Below are positions 1 to 11,385 of a stretch of 64,000 nucleotides of DNA, piece by piece. Made by a program: the position numbers and the translations under genes. Numbering within the stretch: the first letter of the stretch is position 1; each line of letters opens with the position of its first letter. Source of the stretch: Diphasiastrum complanatum (taxonomy: Eukaryota > Streptophyta > Lycopodiopsida > Lycopodiales > Lycopodiaceae); assembly GCA_029204225.1 (NCBI GenBank), contig CM055105.1, positions 17,989,353-18,053,352 on the forward strand, in the 5' to 3' direction. The notes beneath the pieces were generated by a model. That model worked only from the letters and a program-made list of their open reading frames with translations. It searched no databases and was not told the origin of the DNA.

Positions 1-631
1 ATCATAAATTCTAGAATCTCATAGAAATCTGATAAATTATTTTTTAATCAAAATTTGAAATCATTACTGCCTAGGTGCCATTTCATGAGAGTCTTGATTT
101 CGGTGCTCAAATTATGGAATCTCGTGCCAATTTTTATCATAATAACTATCAAACACACATATTTTTGACTCCATGTGTATCCAAATGATTGGTTACCATA
201 CAATGACATAAGCTATCAATTGCAAATCTGACAAGTGTATGGCTGTGATTCAATAACAACATCTATATATACAATTGAAGAGGCTGGTTTAGTTCTTTTT
301 AATTTGCTATCAATTTTTTTTTTCAACTTTCTTGTTTCTGGTGCTCCTTCCTCATGTATTGATTCAACATGTGGCTTAGCATTCCAATGTTCGCGTGTAC
401 AACATATGCGCGTTGAACCGATATCGTTCCTGCTTACTCGATATCAAGTATTAATTCAATGCAGGATAGTCTACATGTATACTCGCATCCTTCCCCTTCT
501 ATATCTTTGTATTTTTCTCAAATATCAAATCAAAGCATGGTTACTTATCTGCTTTGAGTTTTGACCTTGTTTTCACGCTTTGAAACGATACTTGGCCTTC
601 TTTTTTATTTTACTTTCTTTACATTTAGTAC

Positions 632-1148
632 TATGTCTACCTCGACATCTTCGGATGATAAATTGAGGGATGTCTTAGCTAGCAGTGAAATTCCCTCCAA
701 ACATATGGATTACTTTAATTTTCTTCTCTTTTTGTCCTTTGATATAGATAAGTTACTTTATGAGAATCGTTTTCAGCTTGTTGATCTTCTTGATAAATTT
801 AGTCATGTTCTTAATACCCCTCTCATAGATATAGACAATTGTAGTTTTGTTCATTTTCAGATCTTGTACATTCCCAACCTTCTTCCAAACAAAAACACAA
901 TAAGAAATTTTCGAAATTATATGAGAGCTTCAAACAAATTACTCAATGTAGTATTCAAAATAGAAAATGTCATCTTCTAATAAAAGACATGGCATTTATT
1001 TGTTTTCATCTCTATTGAAGTACCAGAAGATGAGTTTGCTGGTTCATCTTCATTAGGTTTATCTACCATCCCTTCATCTGTTCCAATGGATGTAGATGAA
1101 GATGACGTAGATATAGGTGCTGAGGCTGAAGCTCAAAAGGCTTCTTAA
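632..1148 (+). CDS. Unrecognised AT-rich ORF with acidic tail
   Basis: I do not recognise this protein. An ATG near 632 begins a Ser/Thr/Asp-rich start (MSTSTSSDDKLRDVL) followed by a Phe/Leu-rich helical stretch, closed by a stop at about 980. About 40 bases later a second open stretch in another frame (about 1017-1148) ends in a very acidic tail (MDVDEDDVDIGAEAEAQKAS). The two may be exons of one gene or a frameshifted transposon-type ORF. Codons are strongly AT-rich, as in the surrounding DNA. No domain, splice model or promoter can be defended. Confidence 0.2.
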
Positions 1149-1252
1149 TTTGAGCAGAGTACTTGTTGCTCAATAATTTTGTCTAATTCTAAATCTTCAG
1201 AAACTCTTTTAGGGGGAAAATTTATTGGACATTTCTATATATATTATAAATA

Positions 1253-1630
1253 ATGATAGTTATATATCGTTCAATGATATCAATTGAAGATGTTTTTTAT
1301 TTGAGAGAAGATGAAATCTTCTCAGTTTTTTCAAAAGAATTATTAGAATTTTTAGACATTATTGATTATGATTATGATGATCTCGCAGTAGAGATTGATA
1401 TTGTGAAGGATGGAAAATGGAAATCTGGCAAGGAGGCATTGGATGCCATGATGGCAAAATACAAAACTTATTCTGAAACTTTGCCGAGTGAAGAAGAATT
1501 TTTGGAGTTTCAGAAAAGGTATCCACCAAGGATTCATCATGAACTAGTGAGAACTGATGAGTCTAGTGGTGGCCACGACATTACAACTAAAAATACGGTC
1601 GGCTCCGATGATGATGATCTTGTAAGTTGA
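1253..1630 (+). CDS. Unrecognised acidic ORF, 125 residues
   Basis: This open frame encodes an acidic protein rich in Asp, Glu, Ile and Leu, with an Asp/Tyr cluster near residues 40-45 and a terminal run of four Asp. The middle (PSEEEFLEFQKRYPPRIHHE) looks like real protein rather than random translation. I know no family match. It lies in AT-rich DNA between two other unassigned ORFs and may be part of the same decayed gene or element. Whether it is expressed cannot be seen here. Confidence 0.22.
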   Translation: MIVIYRSMISIEDVFYLREDEIFSVFSKELLEFLDIIDYDYDDLAVEIDIVKDGKWKSGKEALDAMMAKYKTYSETLPSEEEFLEFQKRYPPRIHHELVRTDESSGGHDITTKNTVGSDDDDLVS

Positions 1631-1904
1631 GAATTTATACTTTATTTATTTTTCTATTTTTTGTAATTGTGGTTTTCAACTTTCTAAGTTTATCTATTAT
1701 CACTCTTCTTTATATAATACCATCAAAGTAGATTCCTTTGCTATAAGTTGTGGAGGTCTTCGTCTTCGCGAGGGACCGGGAGCTATTGGGCACAAGGATG
1801 CATCCCTTGCCCATTATTTGAAGAATTTTTAAAATAATGAAATTTGTATATATCATACAAGTTATTGTCCATTCGCCGCAACCATTATAACGACAATTAG
1901 AGCA

Positions 1905-2159
1905 TTGTCTATTTGCTTAGGAGGCCACAATTATGCTAGAGGAGCATTCAAAATTGTTTTTGTTAAGAGCGATCTAGCTATTAAAATACTCGGTTATATT
2001 CCTGAAGATACCACAAAAAGATCATATTCAATGTCCCTTTATTCGAGATATATAAACATGAGCAAAAAGAAAAATATACAGTTTTTAGATCCATATGAAA
2101 GGAGATTATTCCTTCATGACAATACCATGCATCTCAAACTTGGAGATCATGAAAATTGA
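1905..2159 (+). CDS. Unrecognised short ORF, 84 residues
   Basis: This is a basic, Lys/Tyr-rich open frame without a recognised domain. The reading frame appears open somewhat upstream of the first ATG, so it may be an exon fragment. Neighbouring DNA (1631-1904 and 2160-2360) holds only AT-rich sequence in which I see no signal. Function is unknown and it may be non-coding. Confidence 0.15.
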   Translation: MSICLGGHNYARGAFKIVFVKSDLAIKILGYIPEDTTKRSYSMSLYSRYINMSKKKNIQFLDPYERRLFLHDNTMHLKLGDHEN

Positions 2160-2505
2160 AATTTAAATAGATATACATGTTTTCCATTGCATCACGAGGA
2201 TCTCTCTTTTCTTAAGAATTTGAATGCTTTATGAAAGATCATAACGCTTGGCGAGTTCTTAGCTTGATATTTGAATTGTGCTCATCTATAAAACCACTAA
2301 AATAGTTATACTAAATATCTATTTTTTGAATATTGTCCACCATGATTTGTAGCTCTATGAAATGCTCCTCTTGCTTGCCAATGTGATTTTTTCATGCCTT
2401 GTGATGACCAGATACTTCTTGAGGCTCACTCTCACTCTCAAGCTCTCACATCTCAATCTTGGACTTCTTGAGGCTCACTCTCACACACTCTTTCATATCT
2501 CCTTT

Positions 2506-2622
<117 letters not shown>

Positions 2623-2679
2623 CACATTTCATATCTTTCCAAGTTCTTTTCACAACTTTTTCTTTTTCTCTCAATAGTC

Positions 2680-3812
2680 ATGTCTACTAGTGGTAGCGGA
2701 GCATCAAGGAGGAGGCCAAGATCCTCTTCTGGTGGAAGAGGACAAGCCTCAGGATTGGATTCCAATCGAGTGCGAGATTTTTATACTAAGCTATCTCCCG
2801 AGGAAAGGCAAAGGATGAAAGCCCTTTGTTTTTCCGAAGGAGAATCTGATCAACAAGATCGTGGATTCATTTCGATGGAGATGCCGTCGGAAGAATCCAC
2901 GAATGTTTTCTATGACCTTGATGAGGATGGTTCCACCATCATGAACATTAGGGGTAAGGTCGTCATCAATAGATTGCATGACCTTACTCTTAAATACTTT
3001 GGTCACGATTTGTTTAACCCTTGGGAGCAACAAAACCAAGGGGAAAAAGGTAAGATACTTGATATATTGTACCGTGAGCCTCCACAACCAAATCGAGTGG
3101 GCAAAGACGAGTATGTGTATGCATATTTGTCATAAGCGCCCAATCATTAAGATGATTATGTAGTAAAGGCAAGAAGAGGCTGGGATGGGCATCTAAAAAA
3201 AGTTTGGGAGAAAGTTGTTTATGAATCCAAGCATCCTAATCTAGAGCGCTTTAAGCAACAAAGAGAGGCAACGAAATTAAGGCTTAATCTTTTAGACCAA
3301 TCTCACCTTGGATCAGGAGGCAAGGCTAATATGCATGCCCAATTTGTAAGCAATTCTCTTTTAGCTAATTGCATTTGATATGTTTTTTGTTTAGAAATAA
3401 TTTTTTGCCTTTTTCTAATCATGTGATTTGTGTTGATGTAGGTTGAAGATTATGGGGACAAATATACAAACGCTGAGTACAACATTGGATATTGCCAAGG
3501 CTATATTGCCTTAGTTGATCATGTTGCGACACAAGGCATACATCCAAGGGTAAATTTTTGCTACATAATTTATATTTCTTATATTTTTGGTACATAATTT
3601 TCATTTCATTTCATTTTTATGACATGTATTTGGCTAATAATCATTCATTTGTTTTGTGAATGTGTATGTAGAGGGCATCTGCTTCCTTTGTGGAAGAAAG
3701 TACAGGAGGAAACCAAGGAGAAGAAGGGAATGAAGATGAACGGGACGAAGACAAAGACGAAGGACAAGATTTGGCTTCGAACGATGATGAGGGAGAAGAG
3801 AGCAAAGACTAA
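2680..3812 (+). pseudogene. Three-exon gene relic with two in-frame TAA codons
   Basis: A coherent gene model can be read: exon 1 2680-3345, exon 2 3442-3549, exon 3 3672-3812. Both introns are phase 0 with GT..AG ends (donors GTAAGC and GTAAAT, acceptors TGTAG and TGTAG). The product would be about 304 residues: a Ser/Arg/Gly-rich start, a middle with a Trp/Lys-rich helical segment (ARRGWDGHLKKVWEKV), a short Gly/Tyr-rich exon 2, and a very acidic Asp/Glu tail ending at TAA. Exon 1 carries two in-frame TAA codons near 3133 and 3148, both one C-to-T step from CAA. Splicing out a 57-base GT..AG stretch (about 3117-3172) would remove both in frame, but that is unusually short for a plant intron. 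The layout faintly recalls plant En/Spm-associated accessory proteins, but I cannot name the family. Confidence 0.55.
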
Positions 3813-4075
3813 GAAGTCTATAATTAGTTCTTAGATTTGATGTATTTGTATTATTTGCAAAAGTAGAAAAAATGGTATTAGCATCAAAGCCCTTTTTAAG
3901 AATTAGATGCGAATATATACACTTTTTTGGATTATGAATATAAACTTTTGTATTTGATCATCTGTATCTCATTATCTATGAAATGATTGTTTATTGTGTA
4001 TGCTTTTCAATTTCATCATGTGTAAATTTGTTGTAAACATATACAAAACAATGAAAAACATTGCTAAAATCTAAC
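3813..4075. other. AT-rich spacer, probably partly LTR
   Basis: No gene is visible. The right edge (about 4076, read on the minus strand as TGTTAG) abuts a purine-rich stretch next to the copia coding remnant, so the part near 4076 may be the start of that element's 3' LTR. The far end of the LTR cannot be located. Confidence 0.35.
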
Positions 4076-4990
4076 ACTCCTCAATGTTTACATTGATACA
4101 TCTATGGTATATCTATCTACAACTCCTAAGGCTGATCTTAACTTTATAAATGAAGCCTTTGGCAAGGCTTTAGTGAGTAGATCAACAAGGCAATCTGAAG
4201 AAGATACATGCTGTAGCTTGATCTCCTTTGCTGAACCTTTTCCCTCTTACAAACTGGTGAGCAATCTCTATGTGCTTGCTCCTTGCATGGAATGTGGGAT
4301 TGGCTGCTAATGCTTGGCTTGATTGGTTGTCACAATATATGATTGGTTGCTCCTCGGCCTCTTTCCTTCTTGATCTTCCTTGATGAAGCCCTCGGGTTGC
4401 CTCATAAAGATCTCCTCTTCTAAATAGCCATCAAGTTGAAATAGAGGCCAATTGAAAGTAGTTGCAAGAGAAATGATCAACCTTATAGAAACTAGTTTAG
4501 CAACATGAGCAAAAGTTTCATCAAAGTCTACTCCCTTGGTTTGCAAGAACCCCTTTGCCACTAGCCTTGCCTTATATTTGTTGATGCTTCCATCTTGGTT
4601 GTACTTCCTATAGATCTATTTGGACTCAAGTGGTCTTCTTCCATATGGAAGAGCCACAAGCTTCTATGTATGATTCTCCATAAGAGCATCATACTCCTTT
4701 TGCATGGCATCCCTCCATTCTTGTGACTCCATAGCATCTTTAAAGCAACTCGGCTCATCAAACATAGATGTTAGAAAGTATAAGAGGTAAGTGAATGAAG
4801 ATCTTCCCTTTGTTCACCTTTGTCAACATAGGTGCGCCTTGATGGCTTGACCTTCCTTCTTGTAGATCTTCTTGGAGCACTCAGGTCTTGAGGTGGATCC
4901 TCAAGATCTTGATCACATGTAGGCTCCTTTTCAAATCTTGCAAGATCCTTGACATAAGATGAATTAGTGCAACAAATGTACTATTCAAGA
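4076..4990 (-). pseudogene. Ty1/copia pol remnant with internal deletion
   Basis: On the minus strand from about 4990 down, the sequence reads a copia interdomain region, then the start of RVT_2 reverse transcriptase (KARLVAKGF, FDETFAHVAKL, IFMRQPEGF). At about 4350 it jumps straight into the C-terminal copia RNase H segment (PIIYCDNQSS, then in a shifted frame motifs for a HARSKHIE-type helix and DLLTKALP). The catalytic core of RT and most of RNase H are missing. In-frame stops include a TAG near 4617 where a Trp is normal. The reading ends close to a purine-rich tract and an LTR-like TGTTAG start at 4076. This is a deletion derivative, not functional. Confidence 0.85.
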
Positions 4991-5029
4991 CTTTCCATAT
5001 TCTCTTTTTCAGAATTCAGCCTCTAGGCT

Positions 5030-5470
5030 ACTCACTTGAATCTCTCTTAACTCAAGAAGCGAGATCTACTATGATCTTAAACTAAGATCTACTATGATCT
5101 TAAACTCAAAGTATTACAAGCTCGTGACTAGTGCCGAACCCTAGAGGACACAGGTCAAATACCACAGTCAGGGTCGTGTCCAGCAGCGTACATGACCAAC
5201 AGGGCAAGACAATGTGAGTAGTGTGCCCCAATACGGTCCATAGCTATGGCGGGCCTAACACAGTCTAGGGACCCTGTCAGTAGGACAGGGCCCCCAGTTG
5301 GATCCCAACGTGCAGTCGGCCACGTCAGTGACACGTGCTCGACACTTGGCAGTTGCATGCTACCAGTCCTCACATTGGGCTAGGAGGGGCTTACTCTATA
5401 TCAGGGAGTAGGCAAGGTTGGGTGGATCAGTTAGTGTTTTTCCCTACTGTGGTGTTAGGATCTATTACAC
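5030..5470 (+). repeat. Presumed 5' LTR of gypsy element
   Basis: This GC-richer block ends in TATTACAC immediately before a perfect tRNA-iMet primer site at 5471, as an LTR should. A TATA-like CTCTATATCAGG lies near 5395. The left edge is a guess, because no second LTR copy lies within the window for comparison. Confidence 0.5.
5062..5107. repeat. Short tandem duplication, about 23 bp x 2
   Basis: Two adjacent copies of a unit containing GATCTACTATGATCTTAAAC occur side by side just inside the presumed left LTR of the gypsy element. Confidence 0.8.
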
Positions 5471-5484
5471 TGGTATCAGAGCCA
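5471..5484 (+). promoter_or_regulatory. tRNA-iMet primer binding site
   Basis: TGGTATCAGAGCCA matches the complement of the plant initiator-Met tRNA 3' end, the standard priming site of plant LTR retrotransposons. It fixes the plus orientation of the gypsy element that follows. Confidence 0.93.
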
Positions 5485-6349
5485 TCTCCATCTTTGGGAG
5501 CTTAGTAGCAGCAGTAGAGAAAGCTATCAGAGGATAGGAAAAATCTCTCAGAGTTTCAGAGAGAAATAGAGGAGGAGAATCGCTTTAGGTGCAGCCTTCA
5601 AACTCTTGAAATTCACTGAGAATTTACAATTATAGGAAGTAGAATTCCTTATACAGGTAACTCGCTGGAAAGACAGCTATTTACTAGTGATTTCAGAGAG
5701 TTTTGTACAAATTTTCCAGCAGAATTAGAGTAGGAAATGGTAAGCACATCCATTGTTGTAAATTTAGAGACTTACAGTGAAATTTTTGTAGTTCTCAACA
5801 AATTTGAAGCCAATAAGAGATGAGCAGGGTCAATGCTGCCAGTACCTTTGAAATTCCAGATTTTTGACAAAGTTTTGGGTCTTAACTTGGAAGATTTCAA
5901 ACAATAGTACTTTTGCCAATTCAGTGAGCAAGGGTTTTTTGGAATTTCAGAATTCAAAAGTGCCTTTGGGCTTCAAATATGGTTTTTCGGAACCAACTCA
6001 GAAGCTGTCAGAGCAGCAAGGAGAAATAACAAAGGATTTCAGATCTTTTTGCACTTTTTTTGGTCTTCTATTCAAACTTCTTAGAGCCACAGCTCTGCTA
6101 GCAAGCCAACGAGCTATTCTATTCAAGCAACCGGAAATTTGGTACCATTTTGGAGCTTCAAACTGGGATTTTCCAGGACAGCAGGTCTGAAATTTTGGGT
6201 AAAAGAGTTGAGAGGGTTCCTCTTCGTATTTTCTCTGGAAGCACAGTCCTCAGAAACAGGTAAGTCATCTTTCCCTTTCCTGGTACAGTTGTAAATTAGT
6301 CTTTTTGACTTGTTTCAGAAGTTAAGGTACCTCTCTTTTAGTTCTAAAA
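5485..6349 (+). other. Gypsy untranslated leader
   Basis: About 860 bases lie between the primer site and the gag ATG. Several short ORFs appear on both strands but none has recognisable protein features. It is best read as the leader of the gypsy element. Confidence 0.55.
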
Positions 6350-9300
6350 ATGGCCACTCCTCAGGGATCTGATCAACCCCCGGAGAGAGGCATCGACGAA
6401 CTTGAAACAGAAGCCTTGGCTTATAGTAAAGGGAAAGAACCTATGGAAATGGAAGAACAAGAATAGTTTGTCGAAGAACTTGATGAATTGATTACCAAGG
6501 AGCAGTTTCTCCACTTGGTAACAGAAGTGGATGAACTGAAGTTGGCATTAGCCAATTTCAAGTCCAATGCGGATGACTCGTTCGCTGAACTCAAAGGCTT
6601 GATTTTGAGTTCTGCGAAAGGAAGCCTTCCCTCCACTTCTCAGTTTCCCCTTCTCCACTTCCATGAGTTTTGGGTGAGACTCTGCGGTCTCACCCCAGTG
6701 TCTTTAAGGACTTAAAGCCTCCTACTTTTATTGGGGAAGAGAAAAATAGAAATGCAGATATTCTACAAACCTTCCTCAGCAAATGGAAGAACTTCATGCT
6801 CTTAAACAGACCCCTGACCATTTGCAAGCAATTGAGGCCAGTCTTTCCTTAGGGCCCATGGCCTATATGTGGTGGTTAAATCTCCAGGAGACTGGGCAGA
6901 CTCCCCGTTCATGGAATGCCTTTGAAGAAGCTTTCTTAAGAGAGTTCCTACCAGAGAATGAACTTGATAGAGCCTGGGAAGCCTGGGAATGGACAAGTCC
7001 CTAATCCAATATATCTCGCAATATTGAGAAGCAATTTTAAACATAAAAAATATGGATGATTATCAGAAAATCAGAGGGTTTGTCCGAGGCCTCAAAGATG
7101 AATATAAAGTAGAGGTCCAGAGAAACTCGCCTACTACCCTTGAGCAAGCTCTCAGATATGCTCAAATCTATGATGATTCAGTGGGTAGGAAGAGGGCGAG
7201 ACAACAATCCCTTTATGAGCAGCCTCCTCAGAAAAACTTTCAATTTAAAAAGAAATTTTTAAAAAAGAAAAAAAGCAGATAAAATTAAAGGTGAAGCTCC
7301 TCAAAAACGCCCTTCACTCATACAGCCCTTAAAACCAGAAGATTTTGAGAAAGCCAAACAAGAACGTTTGTGCTTTGTGTGTATGGGCAAGGGACACACA
7401 GTCAGACAGTGTCCCAAGGGGCCTTTCACTAAAAAAGATAAAAAAGATAAGAATCAAGTTCATCTTGTTCAGACTATAAGTTTCCCCAGTGAATCATGAA
7501 GATCACGAACACTGTTGTCAGCTGGCCTCTACAATGTTAGCGAGACCCTTCAGCTTTGGGGCCGCATGACCTAGTATGTATGCATGGGAAAGTTGGTAAC
7601 CAGTCAGTAAAAGTTATGGTTGATGATGGCAACCCATAATTTCATCAACTACACCTTGGTCAAAAAACTTAAACTTCCAGAAGTACCTAGTCAGCATAGG
7701 TATATAGTTTCACTAGCTAAGGGTGAAGATAAGAAAATCTGGGAAACTATGGTAAGTAACTTGAATCTTGGTATTCAGGGGTACCAAGATGAAATAAATT
7801 TTCAGATAATACACCTGGATCGCACAGACATTGTTCTCGGGAGAGATTGGCTCTACAGTTTAGGACCTTCCCTCCACATAAACTATCAGGAGAACACCCT
7901 CAGCTTTCAGCATAACAGCCGAGAGATCCAGCTGCATGGGGAGCATGATATTCCCTTTAGCCCTATGGTCTGTAGTTCAAAGCTCTATCAGCTAATCAGA
8001 GATGATGACCACCAAGTATTCTTATGTGACTTTCAATTTATTCCTGAAGTTTCTATTTCTAGTTCTATATAACGAAAAATCAGTAAATTAGAACCTATGT
8101 TTTTCCTGAAGATTTGCCACATGGTTTACTACCTAGCAGAGAGGTAGATCATGTAATAAACCTAGTACCAGGTACAGCACCTGTTTCTAAACCTCCGTAT
8201 TGGGTCAGCTGAACAGAGGATGAAGAAATAACTAGGTAGTTAACAGATTATCTTGGAAAAGGCCAAATTCAGACCAGTAGTTCACCATGGGCCTCACCAG
8301 TCCTATTGGTGAAAAAGAAAGAGGGGTCTATGCGTCTTTGCGTAGATTACAGAGCCCTCAATAAAGTCACAATAAAGAATAAATATCCTATGCCTCAGAC
8401 AGACGAGTTGTTTGATCAACTCGACGGGGCTAAATTTTTCAGTAAAATAGACCTCAAATCGGAATACCATCAAGTCCATATAAAATCAGAAGATGTCCCA
8501 AAAACAGCTTTTAGGACTCATCACATTCATTATGAGTTTAAGGTGATGCCATTTGGGCTCACAAATGCTCCAGCTACCTTTATGACCTTGATGAACAGAG
8601 TCCTCAGACCATATTTGGGTAAATTTGTAGTCGTATTTTTAGATAACATCCTCGTCTATAGCAAAATGAGAAAGGAGCATTTAAAACACCTCAGAAAGGT
8701 GTTTTGACTGCTCAGAAAGCATAAGCTTTATGCTAAACAATCCAAGTGTGAATTCTTCGTAGAAGAAGTAGCATATTTGAGTCACATTATCTTGTCAGAT
8801 GGGATTAAAATGGACCCAAATAAGGTTAAAGCCATACTCAGTTGGCTAAGACCTCAGAATATTTTGGAACTTCAGATCTTTCTTGGTTTGGCGGGATATT
8901 ACAGACGATGTGTCAAGGAATATGCTTAGATAGCAGTTCCCATGACAAATCTTCTTAAGGGGAAGGGAAAGGAGTTCATTTGGGAGTCCGCACAGCAGGA
9001 GAGCTTTGATGCTCTCAAAACAGCCTTAGCTATAGCACCAGTTTTAAAAGTCGTCGACCCCAATCAGCCATTTGTGGTCGAAACAGATGCTAGTGACTTT
9101 GTAATTAGTGTTGTACTAACTCAAGGTAGACGACCAGTTGCGTTCAAGAGTAAAAAACTCGAGCTACTTCAGACTAGGTACAATGCCTATGAAAATGAGC
9201 TCTTTTCTACAGTCCATGCCCTTAAGACTTGGAGGCATTATTTGTATGGTGCCAACTTTGAGGTCCTGACAGACCATGAAAGTCTCAGATACGTTTGCAA

Positions 9301-9790
9301 TCAACCTGAGCTTAGAGGTCGAAAAGCTTGTTGGGCAGAGGATGCAAGAGTTTGATATGTCTATCAGATATAGACGGGAGAAATTCAATACAGTAGTAGA
9401 TGCCCTTAGCAGAATGCCTATAATAAACGAGCTGAGTTTTACTCAGATTCGTAATGAGTTACTGGAGTCCTTGAGAGGGAAGTGCCAGCATGATGCATTC
9501 TTCTCTACTATCTGGAACTCAGTCTAGAGCAGACAATTACAGACTCCAGGACTAGTTCCCGAGGCTAGTGCCAGCTCATCCAAGAATATGACAGCTTCTA
9601 TTGAAGATGATGATGAGTCCGAGTATACGTCAGATGACGTTGAGAATTTTGAGCCTGTATTATCCAAGCAAACCCTAGTGGTTGAGGGTCAGTTGACTCA
9701 AGGATTCAAATAGAAACAATATTCCATTCAGGATGAGTACTTGCTCTATAGAGATAGAGCATGTGTCCCCAATTCAGACGATTATAGGTA
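6350..9790 (+). pseudogene. Ty3/gypsy gag-pol, degenerate, integrase missing
   Basis: Gag starts at the ATG at 6350, is shifted near 6690 and again near 7000, and continues to a CCHC zinc knuckle (CFVCMGKGHTVRQC, about 7370-7411). The aspartic protease (7560-7990) has the active-site neighbourhood disrupted by a frame change at about 7630 (VDDG then ATHNF in another frame). RT follows (8160-8900) with [22 protein letters not shown] and [12 protein letters not shown]. The catalytic box reads FLDNILVYS, so the second Asp is replaced by Asn. RNase H (8940-9400) keeps ETDAS and a TDHESLRY segment, with a frameshift near 9315. The frame ends at the DEYLLYRDRACVP segment that normally precedes the integrase zinc finger; no integrase follows. 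In-frame stops are mainly TAG (6464, 8237, 8927, 9525, 9712, 9788), with TGA at 8212 and 8705 and TAA at 8070. It is inactive. Confidence 0.9.
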
Positions 9791-10460
9791 GTGTAAAAGA
9801 TTCAACTAGTTTCATCACATTTTGCAATATTTTCATATTTGGCATATTGAGGCCAAAACTTGTTTTAGACTTAGAGGTTGACTTTTCAAAGTAAATTAGT
9901 CTAAATTTCATTTGAATAAACACTTTTTGAAAGTGTGGGAGAGATAGAATGCGAGTTTGAGTAGATTCAATTTGAATAAGTTGGGTACATTGAATCTAGA
10001 CCCAAAATTAGTAGGGTTAGCATTTTGGTGAGAAATCCAAGTGGCCAAATAGGGTTTGGACCTGTTATAAAAGAATGTAACTTGTGGAGAGAGTGAACTT
10101 CTCTCTTCTCTAATTCATTTCATGCTTATACATGGTTCTCTTGGGTTCTACTATCCATTGGTGCACTATCTTGGTGATTGCTTGCAATTCTATGTGTAGA
10201 ATGATCTATATTTGTTATTTTTGGATGTGAAATACAGTAGCTTGCTAGTTTTGTATGGACAACAATAGTACATAATCATTTCATTCAAGTTTGATCAAGT
10301 TCTATTAGTGTTTGCATCTCAAATTGTGTGTAGATGCTGATTTTTCTACATTGGTGAGATTGGTAGTGTATTTCTCTTTCTAACCAAAGATCATTCAAGT
10401 AGATTGAATCTTAAGGATCTGAAATCTTTCACACGCAGCAGGTCCTATATGAATGTTGTT
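9791..10460 (+). repeat. LTR fragment, family L (plus)
   Basis: A non-coding block sharing ordered blocks (GAAAGTGTGGGA, ATTGAATCTAG, AGGGTT) with minus-strand copies at 14040-14274 and 48230-48400. TGTTATAAAAGAATG near 10072 is a good TATA box, followed by a CT-rich leader. These are typical LTR U3-R-U5 features. I read it as a solo or truncated LTR next to the broken gypsy element. Confidence 0.6.
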
Positions 10461-10463
10461 TGC

Positions 10464-10800
10464 AGATTTCTCTTTCTGTCTATTGGTTCTGCTTGTTTGC
10501 TTCTTGTTACAGCTTATGCTACCTCCATTCTGGTTTAGCTGGGCATGTTCTTGATCATTTCTATTTGGTTCAATACCCAGATCAGGCAGCAAATTCTCGA
10601 GGTTGTAGTATGGTTCAACCTGTCACGAATACTCAGATTTTGAACACTCTTGAACTCTTGAATTCACTTGCGATCATTCTACCATGCAAGCACACCAAGA
10701 ATGCCCAAAAACAGCTCTTCTTGGAACACGGTTGGGCATTACTATGGCACTCAAAAACAGAATACTAGAACAAATCATTGCAAAATGAAACTAAACTACT
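10464..10800. repeat. Dispersed repeat, shared with 53297-53625
   Basis: About 330 bases match 53297-53625 in the same orientation at an estimated 88-90% by eye. Shared landmarks include TTGTTACAGCTTATGCTACC, GGTTCAACCTGTCAC and ACACGGTTGGGCATT. It adjoins the LTR side of element A and is probably the distal part of that element's long LTR (minus orientation). It encodes no recognisable protein. Confidence 0.8.
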
Positions 10801-11385
10801 TGCAAAATCTGAAAACTAGCCTAGCATGCCACATTTCTCCTAAAAACAAACAAATACTTCCAGAAGCATTCAAGAATCAAGAAGCTCCATCTTCTTGGTT
10901 CTTAAATTTTCCAAGAAACTCAAGAAACCAAAACGTAAATGAATTTGCAAGATCTATACCACATTATTGGCTACAAATCTCTTGGATGTTTGCAACCTAC
11001 ATTAATCCACAAGAAAACATGAAATCTAATCCACTCTAAATCCACAACCACACACAATATGAATGGAAGGGCATGATCATAGGGGCATCACTCAAGAAAA
11101 CCATCATGATCAAGGAGCTTAGTGTAGCATCAAACTCATGGAAAATCTTCTTATTAGGCATGGAGTAGATACAATGCAAAAAGCTCCTCTTCACAAAGAG
11201 GGAGTCTCTTAAATAAGCAAGAGAGCTCCTTAGGTGACATCCTAGTGAAATTTCTACATTTCACAAATTACAAGTGGAATAATACTCTCCACTAGAAGTC
11301 ACCATCAAAAGGTGGCTCACTCTACTTTCTTTAAGAGGGGTCTACTTGCATTTATTACATTTGCCTAGAAATACTAGTTCCTACA
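10800..11385 (-). repeat. LTR of gag-bearing element A (minus)
   Basis: Read on the minus strand, the block starts TGTAGGAACTAG at 11385 and carries TTGCTTATTTAAGAGACTCC, a TATA-like promoter, near 11215. It is highly similar to 62451-63030 in inverted orientation, down to the phrase CTTGTGGATTAATGTAGG and, more loosely, beyond. The exact 3' end is uncertain and may extend to about 10464. Confidence 0.7.
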
